64,000 nucleotides of DNA, taken from positions 27,747,433 through 27,811,432 of the forward strand of contig NC_056766.1 in NCBI RefSeq assembly GCF_018687715.1, given 5' to 3'. The position numbers and the translations under genes were made by a program. This DNA comes from Carya illinoinensis. Its lineage: Eukaryota; Streptophyta; Magnoliopsida; Fagales; Juglandaceae. Position 1 is the first letter of the stretch, and every line of letters begins with the position of its first letter. Shown piece after piece: positions 32,216 to 43,049 of the stretch. The notes below the pieces were generated by a model. It saw only the letters and a program-made list of their open reading frames with translations. It made no database searches and had not been told where the DNA came from.

Positions 32216-33295
32216 TGTTGAGGGAAAAATGAGTGTGTTGGCATATTCTTGTGAAAACCTGTGTAAAATAGTGTTGTAACAAGTGTTGTTGCGGAAGGCT
32301 TGAAGTGGGTTGGAAGTGTGCTCATTATTGGTCAAAAGAAGCGACTTCGCTCGACCCTCGCTCGACAGAGCGCTCGAGCGAACTCAGGCAGATTCAACCG
32401 CTCGACCATCGCTCGACATACGGCTCGAGCGAACTCAGGCAGATTCAACCGCTCGACCATCGCTCGACACTGAGCTCAAGCGAACCCAGGCAGAGTGTGT
32501 CGCTCGACCCTCGCTCGACACTGAGCTCGAGCGAACTCAGGCAGAGTTGACCGCTCGATACTCGCTCGACATGGCGCTCGAGCGAACTCAGGCAGATTTC
32601 GGCGCTCGACCTTCGCTCGACACTTCGCTCGAGCCAATGTTCCAGATCACTTACAATGTAGGGTTTTGAACGCCTCATTTGATGGGAACTATAAATAGAA
32701 CATGTTAGCTTCTGTTCTAGGTGTGGAGAATCAGAGCAAAAACCCTAAGGGCCTCCAAGAACTTCTTAGAGCAACCTCTCCCCCATTTGGTTGATTCTCT
32801 CTTGGAAAAATATTACTCCATCATAACACATTCAAAATCAACTCTTATTTGAGTCCATTGAAGTGGACATTGCTGTTGGCCGGAAGAGTCCGGAGCTGCC
32901 GTTGATGCAGAGATCGAGAGGTTCTCGTGGGAAGCTATAGGAAGGTCGGAGTTCCGACACTACATGCGTGTAGAGATCGAGTGGGTCACTCGTGGTGTTG
33001 CAAGCCAAGTTTAGCTACTACAAAGGTTTTGTGAGTGTTCTAAATTGGTTGTAACAAACTAAAGTTTCTATAGTGGATTTGAGGTGGTGTCTTACACCCG
33101 GAGTGGTTTTAGATTTTGAAGAGGTTCTTCAAATGAGTTTCCACTCCGTGAACAAAATCATGTGTTGATTATTTGTGTTATTTGTTTCATTTATTATCTG
33201 CTTGTTTGATTAATTTTCAAAAGGCCATAAAAATTAGATTACACCTATTCACCCCCCCTCTAGGTGTAGTGTTGTGTAGAACCACTGCTTTTTCA
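32216..33295 (+). repeat. 3' LTR of the Sirevirus-like element
   Basis: 1080 bp, as long as the 5' copy. The differences I found are at the positions corresponding to 25817, 25981, 26055 and 26347, all transitions. The 51-bp array starts at 32348. Followed by TSD CAGCT. Confidence 0.95.
32348..32635. promoter_or_regulatory. 51-bp palindromic array, 3' LTR copy
   Basis: Same five-and-a-part 51-bp units as 25855-26142, with two single-base differences. Confidence 0.88.
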
Positions 33296-34050
33296 CAGCT
33301 TAAGCAATTCATTTTGGAAGGTGGGCTACTGTGCAGCCTCCACCACTAGGGCCTGAGGTATTCTCCTTCTAGGCTTGAGCATTGTTTTTGGTTTCTTTTG
33401 GACAGAGTAGTTGGCAGGCAACACCGTTGCAGAGATAGATCTTTCAAAGTTTCTTGTTTCTCTAGGGGCCTTTGGGAAATTAGTTACATCTGATAAAATA
33501 GTGGGCTTCCCCTGACTTTCCTTTTCCACGTGTTTTCTTTATAAACAATAGAGGGTTTGGTTTGGATGTCAACAGAGGGAGAACCAAACAGAGGGGGGTT
33601 CGACACTTAAGTAGCCACTGCCATGCCAATCTTTCTATTGTCAACCACCAAATTCAACCCTTTCATTGGAAAATGGAGGTTGGTACATTTGTTACTGACC
33701 TTCTGCACCACATCCTCTAGAGAATAGTTTGGAACTTCACTACTTCCAGCTAGTGTCCCTAGGGTCTAAGGATGTCCAGGGGTGAAGTTGACTCTACTAG
33801 CTTTTCTTATTGTTGCAGGAAGTAAGTCCTCAGGGATCAAGTGGATGTCAAGGTTCATCTGGTCCAAGGTTGGCTCCTAAAAGGTAACTGCTGGTTCCAG
33901 ACATGAAACCTCAACCTCCACAGCTAATGGAGACTTTCCATGGTTCGCTTCTCGAGACCCCTCCTCACTTGAGTGTCCCTGGAAAAGGTTTCCCTAAGAG
34001 GACTCTAGTGATCCACCATATTTCTTCGTAGAAAACCATTGGGAGGGCAT
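33296..34050 (-). pseudogene. LINE ORF2 start and ORF1-ORF2 spacer
   Basis: The minus-strand ATG at 33312-33310 opens with MNCLS and continues across the copia insertion at 25722 as WNC, giving the usual start of a plant LINE endonuclease. Upstream, 33313-34050 is the C-terminal part of ORF1 and spacer, low in recognisable homology and full of stops. Confidence 0.65.
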
Positions 34051-34061
34051 GGATCCCACCC

Positions 34062-34688
34062 TCAGCCAAGGTCCATATTGATTCTATGATTGTGGGGCTT
34101 GATTGAACTTAGGATATTTCCCTTTATCGTGCTTAAGTTTGCCACACTTGAATAAAAGTTAGGGAACCTTTCGTATTTGAAATGGACCCATAAGTTCTTG
34201 CCTCCATGGTTTAGCATTCTATCTCTAATCAATAGTTTTGTAATGTTAGCATCCACTCAAAACCCTAGGAGACTACCCCAGCCATCTCCATGCTCATCAA
34301 CCTCCACTATGTGTACCTTGCCGATACCTACACCTATGCTTTCTCCCATCCCCTTGTTCATGGCCATGAATGGGAGGTTGTATGTTTGTACCCAGAATGG
34401 TTTTGAGGTAAATTTCACTTCACTTGGGGTAAGATCTCCCTTGAACTCTTTTAGGTAGATGAGATGTCGATCAAAGGACCAGGGTTGCCCTTGTAAGACC
34501 TTTGTCTTGTCTGAGAGCAATTGGAACTCCATGAGAAACCTATTTACCCCCAGTTCTGTGAAGGTTATCCACCCTACAGTTTTCCACACTTTTGCCATCG
34601 TGTTCTTGAATGCTTCCCAGTTTGCAGTTCTATCATTCAGGATCAGAGCAAGGATGCAGTGGCATCCTCTGATCTTTGTTGCTTCCAT
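34062..34688 (-). pseudogene. LINE ORF1 (DUF4283-type with zinc knuckle), broken
   Basis: ORF1 of plant LINEs binds the element RNA. Minus strand 34688-34257 reads HCILALILNDRTANWEAFKN, GVNRFLMEFQLLSDKTKVLQ, GQPWSFDRHLIYLKEFKGDL and KPFWVQTYNLPFMAMNKGMG, the DUF4283 domain. The following segment (34256-34062) reads NLWVHFKYERFPNFY and then, after a one-base frame change, KCGKLKHDKG, the beginning of the linked CCHC knuckle. This is the 5' end of the LINE at 22018-34927. Confidence 0.85.
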
Positions 34689-35592
34689 TGTTTCTTCTAG
34701 GAGTGTTATAGCCTATTGTTCCTCCTCTGTTAACGTCAAGGAACTCCAGCGTTGTGTGATCTCGTCGACCATGGATACAAACTCTATACACTGCAATCCA
34801 AGAGACACAAGCTTTGTCAATAGACAAAGCCTCACCCTTCAGGAGGAGAGGACCCCAAGTTCAAAAAAACAAGTGTTGATCATCTATCTCTTCACATATG
34901 AGAGACTTGTTCTGCATTCTTCTAAGATCATACTTTTTTTAAAAAGCACATTCATACTTTGATAAATGTGTATATATACATATATATCATGTATATATTG
35001 ATTAATAATTTAAGCATAGCACCTTTTATAATTAAATACATATTATGTAATCTAATTAATATGCCTATATATTGAATATACTTCATAACTAGTTTATAAT
35101 TTGTACAATAATTAATTGGTAAGATGTAATAATTTCGTATATTAGTATATAGGAACCATTTATGAAATGTTGATATATACTATCATATTATCTATATGTA
35201 TTGGTAATTTATGTAGGCTTAAATTATGTGGTTGTTATGCATAAATATCAACCAGTTACAAATTAATCATTTATAAATTTTGCAATTTTCTAATTCAATA
35301 AATGGTCTATTGTTAGTTGTAAAAATTTCATAAAATTTATATCTTTATTTATCTATTTTCTTAATTATTAAATTTGTTTAAAAATTAAAAAATAAACAAC
35401 TCCCGCTCGGCTTAGCTCTACTTGACTCAACTCGAGCTCGTTCTTGGATCGAGTTCGAGTTGAAAACTTAGCTCACCAGGTTGAACTCAAACAAAGATTA
35501 GATAAAAGAATCTTGAGTATGAGTTTGAATTTTTTTAGCAAAGCCGAGCTTGGTAATCCTAAGACCAGCTCGATTACAACCCTATATTCACA

Positions 35593-36159
35593 AGTTTGAA
35601 TAAAGTTTTTTTGTTTATTTCCTAACAAAGGGTTTTGTACTTTGTAATCCTAACAACAAAACAAACTAATACTTTGCAAACTATCTTAGCTTTTGGAAGT
35701 TCAATTATGACCGTTGAGATAAAAGAAAACTATGGCACAACCATTACCATCAAATCTTAATAAAGGATGCTAAGTGTTAGTTTCTAGGTGTAACCTGCCA
35801 GTTTTTTATAGTTTAAGTGTGCAACGTGTCTGTTATGATGATTCGGAGTGCAGAATTTGAAGCTAGCTCTTGGTAGTTTTATGGGACAAAATTTTTAACT
35901 TTTTCCTAAATCTAAGGGACATGCATGCATACTCCTATATTTTGAGCCATAAGAAAATCTTACATTTGAAATGTAACTCAGGTAGTAGTAACATAGCAAA
36001 TGTTTATGACTAGCTAGATTTTTCTACTATCAACACATAGTTAGAGATTGTTATCAATTAGAAATAACTCTCTGTACAAAAGTACTATTTTCTCCCCTTA
36101 AAATCCAAAAATAAAAAGAAAAGCAAAAGATAGAAATGTAGAATATAGGGGAGGATTGG
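35593..36159. other. 3' flank of the receptor-kinase pseudogene
   Basis: AT-rich DNA between the hAT-like element and the end of the receptor-kinase gene. No gene or clear repeat seen; it may hold the old 3' UTR. Confidence 0.5.
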
Positions 36160-39100
36160 CTACTTGGGTTCAACTCTTGTTGAGACTATGTATGCACCAC
36201 TATAACCAAAGGTATCAATGCTACTAACATCCATTTTGTGCTTAGGATCATTGTAAGGATGCTTAGAAGCACCCCCTGAAGCTCCAAGGTCACTTGAAGG
36301 AGACAACGCAGATGTGCTTGAAGCCACCCCATCGTTTTGTAATATTGCTTCAAGGGCCTTTACCACTTCACTCATTGTTGGACGATCTTCAGGTGAATCT
36401 TCAATGCATTGCATAGTAATTTCCAAGAATTTCCCAAACCCTATAAGATTGTTTGTGTCTCTAATGGATGAATCAATCATATCCCACAAGCCATAATGCA
36501 CTTCTTCGTCCTTATTCATTGTTGTTCTCACCCGATGAATGATGTACTTTCCCATCTCAATCGGTCACTTTGATGTTAGCAATTCAAGCATAAACACTCC
36601 AAAGCTGTAAACATCACTCTTCTCAGTTAATTGTTGAGTCTGGTAATATTCAGGATCAAGATAAACCTGCAAGTAAAAGTCATTTTGCAAAAATTAAAAC
36701 CATAAGATTATTCCAATGAATGTAGAATCTAAATTATATTACATAAGACATTCTTAATTTTGTTGTATCATTGGAAGGATTTGCTTGTACGACCCATAAC
36801 GCTAGGAAACCTAGTCCTACATACATAAACATGGAGTCTTAGCAACCTTAGGATTTCAAGTCGCCTAATTTTCCAAATAACAAAAGAATCCTATTTCAAT
36901 GAGAAAGCTTAAAAAAGAAAAAAGCTGCTAGGAATTCCTGGCTAAACTAGGATTCCAAGTCCTAGTAGGAATCAATGAAACCTAGGAATCACAATCTCTA
37001 TAATAAAAGGTTGCATGCAGCCCCTTGAAATTTGTCCAACCCCAAGGTTTTTCAAGAAATTCATCCACTAACTCTTAGAATGTGTTGTCATCGTCAGTCT
37101 TAAATCCGAGAATATGAAATTTTTCACCAAAAAATATTCATTGTCATTCACAATAAAACAAATCATGTAGTGGCATTACCATAATAATGATGATGATGAT
37201 AACAACAACAATACTAAGATAAACACTCCAAAGGAGATTCGACCAAATAGATTCTTTAGTGCTTGAAGGTATGAAAATGTAAATGTGAAAGTGTATAAAA
37301 TGATTAAGTAAAAATTAAGATATTCATATATAAGAAAATATTATTACAAATGAGAAAACAATGTAAATTTAGAAAAGTTTAGGGCCAAATTGAAAATACT
37401 AAAAGCTGGAGGGATCAAAATGTATATAAATAATAGGGCAAATTAGCAAAAGTAGAAAGTCTAGGGATTTAAGAACTTTTTACCTTCACTAACTATCTAT
37501 ACAAAAATTGTGCAGACTCTATACAAAAAGTCTAGGGATTGACTGAGTTATTTTTTTTTCTTTCATATAATGTAGGCTTTTAACTTTTATTTATAATATT
37601 ATATGACATTGAAAATAATTTTTACAGATAAAAGTCAATTTTTAACTTTTATTAATAATATGTATGACTCTTTTATTAATATTCTCTACCCTAGAGAGAT
37701 CAGGTAGAGATATAATAACACTTACCATCGTGCCTTTGACTTGAGTTGAAACGTTGCCGTTCAATGCATCTGATACTAGCTTAGACAAGCCAAAATCTAC
37801 AACCTTTGCAGTCAAATTTTCATCCAACAGAATATTCGTGGACTTAACATCTCTATGGATAATAGGAGGATTGGCATGCTCTTGTAGGTAAGCTAGTCTT
37901 GTGGCTGAACCAAGAGCAACGTAGAGTCTTCTATTCCAATCAAGATTGTTGAACCCAAGGTTTCAAGTTTCATGTGATTGTAAATCTACAAATGGATTTT
38001 GATGATAACAAATGAATTCAAAGAATAAAGGAGTTTCAAGTTCAAGTTGTTCACACAATGGAATCAAGCACATCAAAGAACCAAGCATGAGCAAGAAGGA
38101 AACAAGTTCACATTAAAGTCATAGAGTAATGTTGTAAATCTCTTAAAATTCGAAATTAGGATTAATGCTCAAAATTAATATTTTATCATAAAGCATTAAA
38201 ATACATTTTCCACATGTGCATGAATATTTTTGAAAATTAAATTTGAAAATTTTGAAAGATGATTGATTGTCATCTTTTGCATGTGCATGCCTTGATTAAA
38301 GGGTTGAACTTTGAAAATATTAAAGATGATTGATTGTCATCTTTCACATGTGCATGTTTTATTTGAATATTTTCAAATGTGATTGATGCTTTTTAGACTT
38401 ATACAAAATGTAGATGATTTTGTTTGAAAAATTTGAAAAGTAAAGTGTGCTCATTTTGTCATATACAAAAAGTAAAAGATTAGGTTTGAATTTTTTGAAA
38501 AGGAAAGTGTGCTCATTTTGTCATATGCCAAAAGTAAAAGATTAGGTTTGATTTTTTTTGAAAAAGTGAATGATGTTGTCTTTGACAATTGAAAAAGAAG
38601 AACCTTTTATTTGAATTTTTTGAAAAAGTGAATGATGTTGTCTTTGACATGTGAATCTTTTTAAATTTGAATATGAAGTCTCATATGCCTATAAATAGAT
38701 CATTTGAGAGCTTCACATTCACAACACCAAGAGCATACAACATTCATTCAAAGCTTTCATTCTCTCTTCTCTAAGCATTGAGCCTTAATCCTTGTTCATT
38801 TTGAGAGATATAGTTTGCGCTGTATTGTTCTTATTTCACTCATTAAGGAGTGTTTTCTGATAACCTACCCACTATCAGCTCTTGTATCAGAAAAAGGGTG
38901 TGTATAACCCTTGTGTATGTAGAAAGTATTCTACACGGGGAATAGTTGAATCACCACGTGTAAGGTGATTGCAAGTGTAGAGGGTGTTCTACACGGATCC
39001 TTCGTAGCGGTGTTGTTCAAAGGTGTAATAGGTTTCTATCTCCACCTGAAGGAGGTTGAATAGTGAATTTGGGAATCCTCAAGGGGTAGCTCGAGGCGAG

Positions 39101-42100
39101 GACGTAGGCAGTGGAGCCGAACCTCGTTAACATACTGAGTTTGCTTCTCTCTTACCCTTACTCTTTATATTTATTGTTATTTCATATTTTATTTATTTTT
39201 TATATTATATATTTGATTTATAATTGTTATTTTTTTTATACAACTCAATTCACCCCCCCTCTTGTGTTAGTCATCTGGGCAACAAAGATAAATGCCAGAT
39301 TTCCCTAGAGTTCATATTTAGGCAAATAGTTTCCTATATATTAGATATTTGCAAAGAGGCTGTAATTAAATTGATATGAATGTACATACGTACCTGATAA
39401 GCTTTCTCTAATTGTTCCATTAGGCATAAATTCGTATATCAGCATCTGCTCTCCTTGTTCAAAGCAAAAACCCACAAGGCCAACAAGATTCTTGTGATGA
39501 ACTCGAGAAAGCAATTCAATTTCAGTCTTGAACTCAAGTAAATGCTAGGTTGATCCTTGCTGAGCTCTTTTGATAGCAACAACTAGTCCATTAGAAAGCA
39601 ACCCTCTATAAACCTGGAGAGAGCATAAAAGCATCAGCAAACAATTCTTGGAAGCAGATTTTGCAAAAGTTTGATTGAATACTAAGAGATTTACGTACCT
39701 TGCCATATGCTCCAGAACCTATCTCATTTCTCTCAGCAAAATTATTTGTGCACTTTCGGAGTTCAACATAAGAGAACCGTCTTACACCTTTTAATTGTGG
39801 TGCTGCCCCACTGCTATTATTGCCACTTGATTTCCAAGAAGTTGAGATATGGAGAAAATTAGCCATATAAGCCAACAAATGCATGATGTTCCATCTTCCT
39901 TAGATACATAGTCTTGAATTTGAACTATACAATCAATCACAAGAAATTAATTAATTTTACTAATTATTTACCAAACAGTGTACTAAATCCAATGGCTTCT
40001 TCTGCACGTTTCTTTTGTCGAACTGCATATATCCCTACTCTAAGGAGTCCCAAAACCAAAATGGCACAAGTAAATGATATCCCAATAATTATATGAGTGC
40101 CAATAGAAGTTCGGCCTCCACCTTTGCCTGAAGAACACTTTCAATATTGTCAGGTAAAGATATAATTTTCACTCTCACACACACAGAGTAAAGATATGAT
40201 TTGAACCTGGGAAAGCATAAGTGTCTGCAATAAAAAAATAGGTTTCAATTTGTTGAGGGAAACCATGAAGCCTATATCCTTGAGTAATCATGAAGAACCC
40301 AATTCTTTGAATCTCTGATCGATTAAAGTATTTTCCAGTTGAGGGAAAGAATGCCAGTTGCACTTGAAGATAGTCATCACCATTGAATATGGCACCTTGA
40401 ATATAAGTTGAACCTGGAAGGAGACTTTGGTTCATCGACAAGCTATTTTCCAATAATTTAGACACAGTTGCATTGGGAAATTCACTTAAAAGTGATCCTC
40501 CAATGGATAATGTCCCTTTATATGGATAGGCACATTCACAATTCCGAGGGTTGCAATTTTGATCAAGAGGACATGATGTACTTTCACAATGAGCCAAGCT
40601 AGGAGAATAAGGCTTTGGTTGTTGTTGATTTTTCATGCAGTAAGTATCCAAGCTACTGCTATCGTCTTTACACACTGGGTTTCCTACTAGTCTGAAGTAC
40701 AACAAATTGACAAAGAAGGTTGATGGTAAGAAGAAAATACACAGCATATTTTCAAATTTAACATTTAAGGGCTATGAATTCACTCACATCAAGGATTTAT
40801 GGTATTTACTGCCAAAGTTTACAAAAGAAATGTTGTTGTTTTGTAAATCAACAAGCTTCAGTTGTGGGCTGATCTTTTCTGGCACACCCATGTCCAATGT
40901 TTCACTAAATTCATTGTTTCTTAAATTCCCAAGAATTGAAATCGAGTGTGTGTTATTAAGCTAACAATTCATTTATCTTAATTTCATAATATTCTTATAA
41001 ACCTATACCAATAATATATCAATTTACACTTGTTCTAATTGTGGAAAGGTAAACAATACATGTGGTATGGACCCTTGAAGTGACCCATTTTCCATAACCC
41101 TGCACACCAATTACATAGTGATGAGTATTGCTAAAAATTTGAGGAATTTTCATCTGTGAAAGAATGAAGACATACAGAGTGGTGAGTGTTGATAAGGTTG
41201 AGAACCATGTTGGAGCTGCTGATGGCTCAAATGAGTTATTACTAAGGTCCCTAGTAAAATAAGCCATCGTACAAAATTCATGATCAATACATAAAAAGAA
41301 TAAATTTCCCGTACATAAAATTGGCAATTGCATGCAATACAATGCCATCAACTTACAAGTAATTGAGTTTCGTCATTTGAGTCAAGTCTGGTAAAGTGCC
41401 CATCAATTTATTTAGAGCTAAATTCCTAAGACAATAACAAGAAGGCAAAAGATGGTAACCACCAGTATGATTATACTAAAAGAACACCGCCGCTATATAA
41501 ATGTTGTGAAAAAGTACCCATCAACGATCTTTGTTAGGTTGCTAAGATCTGGAACACTTCCTGTCAGAGCATTTCTATCAAGCCGACTGTTGCAAGTTGG
41601 AATAGTTTTAATTCTCAAGAACAATACCAAATCATAGTGGACTTATACTGAAAAGGTTAGTTGAAAAACACTAATGTGTCATTAAATTAGGGTGTATTTT
41701 ACTCACAGAACTGTAAGACTTTTTACAAGTCCTATTGTTGGTGGGATACTTCCAGAAAGTTTATTTCCATCAAATAATCTGTCTTTGAAGAAAGCATTTA
41801 AAGCATGCATGAAAACAAACTAATAGTTGCTATCAAACTTACATGTGTCTCAATGTCATATTAGAGCTGAAGAGTTTGGCTGGAATGGGACCTGAAAGCT
41901 TGTTCTTATTGAAATGGCTGCAAATTTGAAGACACCACATTATTATTCTTTTATGGATGCAATAATCAACGTTGTTTATCCTTAAACATATTCAAATTAT
42001 TGCATTTATCTTAATAATAGATTGAACCCAAGATTGGGAAAAGAAAAAAGATTAAAACTCACAAGTGTCTAGCCTCCAAAAGAAGGTCCAAGCCTGGGGC

Positions 42101-42960
42101 CATGGATGTTGATATCAGGAGAGATCCTGTCAACATATTCTCTACGAGGTCTAGCCAGAAGAGTTTGGAGAAGTTATCCAAAGATGGAGGTATCTTTCTA
42201 GTTAAGTTGTTTGTATTGAGAGCCCTAAGAGTGAGAGTGTGCTAGTATAAAAGTAATAATTAGATACTTAACAATTTTCCAAAGCGGATAAAGAAAAATT
42301 ATTGGCATTGTGATTCATGTAGTGATCTTATAAGCATTGAAAGATCTTACAAGAATAGGAGATTTGAAAGATTTCTCAATTCATCTGGAATATCACCACT
42401 GAAGCTACAACCAGCTAGGATTTTGAAATATGAAAGACAAAAATGTATATATAGGCTTCTCACTGTTGTAGGGTTTGATGGATATATGCAAATAGGAAAT
42501 TATAGATTGCTTATTGGATCTTACAGAAAATTTAGCTTCTGCAAATCCCCAAGCCGTGGAGAGAGGGAACCTGTGAGCCCACGGTTAAATGATATGTCCC
42601 TGAAATTTAATAATGTTAGCACTTCAACAAAGTAGTAGAGTGGCAAAATCTATTTAAAATAGGTCTCACAATAATAATAAATAAAAACTATTAAATTTGG
42701 TCTCACAATAATTTAAAAAAAAAAAAACATGTTTTATATTTTTTATAACTATAATGATTCCTACGGCAAGTGGTTTGTTGAGAAACTAAATTATAAGTAT
42801 TTACATTGTAGAATGTTTGTTTTCATTAAAGGGAGAAAAAAGAAAGAATGATACATACAATATTGTCAATTCAGTGAGTTCCCCTATGTCACCTTCAAGC
42901 TTCCCTTCTAGGCCCATCGTTGATAATTTCCTGAAGAGATTTGGAAGGAATCCACAAAAT
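36160..42960 (-). pseudogene. LRR receptor-like kinase (LRR-VIII-1 type), broken and 5'-truncated
   Basis: Membrane receptor kinase of the At5g49760/HPCA1-like group. Minus-strand parts: LRR exons (about 42960-40790; MGLEGKLEGDIGELTELTIL, LSNNSFEPSAAPTWFSTLST); ectodomain exon 40691-40207 (LVGNPVCKDDSSSLDTYC); transmembrane exon 40127-39972 (GTHIIIGISFTCAILVLGLL); exon ending 39699 with the P-loop GSGAYGKV; N-lobe exon 39613-39394; HRD/DFG exon 39304-37726 ([22 protein letters not shown]) interrupted by a solo LTR; last exon 36666-36160 ([33 protein letters not shown]). Stops: TAG at 39547-39545 and TGA at 36567-36565. The signal peptide and LRR N-cap are missing. Exon edges were read from GT-AG signals. 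Confidence 0.88.
37947..39284 (+). mobile_element. Copia-type solo LTR inside a kinase exon
   Basis: 1338 bp starting TGTTGAACCCAAGG and ending GTCATCTGGGCAACA, with TSD AAGAT at 37942-37946 and 39285-39289. It has a TATA-like CCTATAAATAGATC at about 38688 and the CACCCCCCCTCTTGTG tail common in copia LTRs. No internal region or second LTR. It splits the receptor-kinase coding sequence between SGIY and LDWNRR, and 1338+5 is not a multiple of three, so the frame is lost. Confidence 0.9.
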
Positions 42961-43049
42961 AAGGATATACAAAGACTTGCCAAAGGAGGAAGATCAAGGA
43001 AAATTAAAAAAAATGATAAAATAAGGATATACATGAATTTGATTTGCAA

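Larger units (their letters stand above)
25723..33295 (+). mobile_element. Sirevirus-like Ty1/copia element with gag but no pol
   Basis: The 7573-bp element has two 1080-bp TG...CA LTRs (25723-26802 and 32216-33295) and TSD CAGCT at 25718-25722 and 33296-33300. Other parts are an iMet-type primer site, an intact gag, a second intact ORF, repeated polypurine tracts and a final polypurine tract against the 3' LTR. I find about four differences between the LTRs, all transitions, so insertion is recent. There is no protease, integrase, RT or RNase H in any frame. Palindrome-rich U3 and multiplied polypurine tracts are features known from Sireviruses (SIRE/Maximus lineage). It must depend on enzymes in trans. 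The LINE it hit carries it six codons into ORF2. Confidence 0.93.
22018..34927 (-). mobile_element. L1-type plant LINE, near full length, split by a copia element
   Basis: A 30-bp target-site duplication (TCATACTTTTTTTAAAAAGC plus CACATTCATAC, with the first C of CAC shared) flanks the element at 21988-22017 and 34928-34957. Without the copia insertion the LINE is about 5.3 kb, close to the full length of plant L1 elements. Minus-strand order: ORF1 with a DUF4283-type domain (34688-34062), then ORF2 with endonuclease (from 33312), RT, zf-RVT region and RNase H-like end (to about 22130). The 3' end lacks a long poly(A) but is A-rich. Multiple stops and frameshifts inactivate both ORFs. Confidence 0.9.
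21759..35584. mobile_element. hAT-like element split by LINE and copia insertions
   Basis: Left end TAGGGCTGTAAATGAG and right end (complement) TAGGGTTGTAATCGAG are imperfect inverted repeats. They are flanked by the 8-bp duplication TATTCACA at 21751-21758 and 35585-35592. The element's own DNA is only 21759-22017 and 34958-35584 (about 0.9 kb) and is non-coding, with CTCGAG/GAGCTC-rich subterminal DNA near 35400-35580. The rest is the nested LINE and copia element. Termini and TSD length fit hAT; there is no transposase, so it is a non-autonomous copy. Confidence 0.82.
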
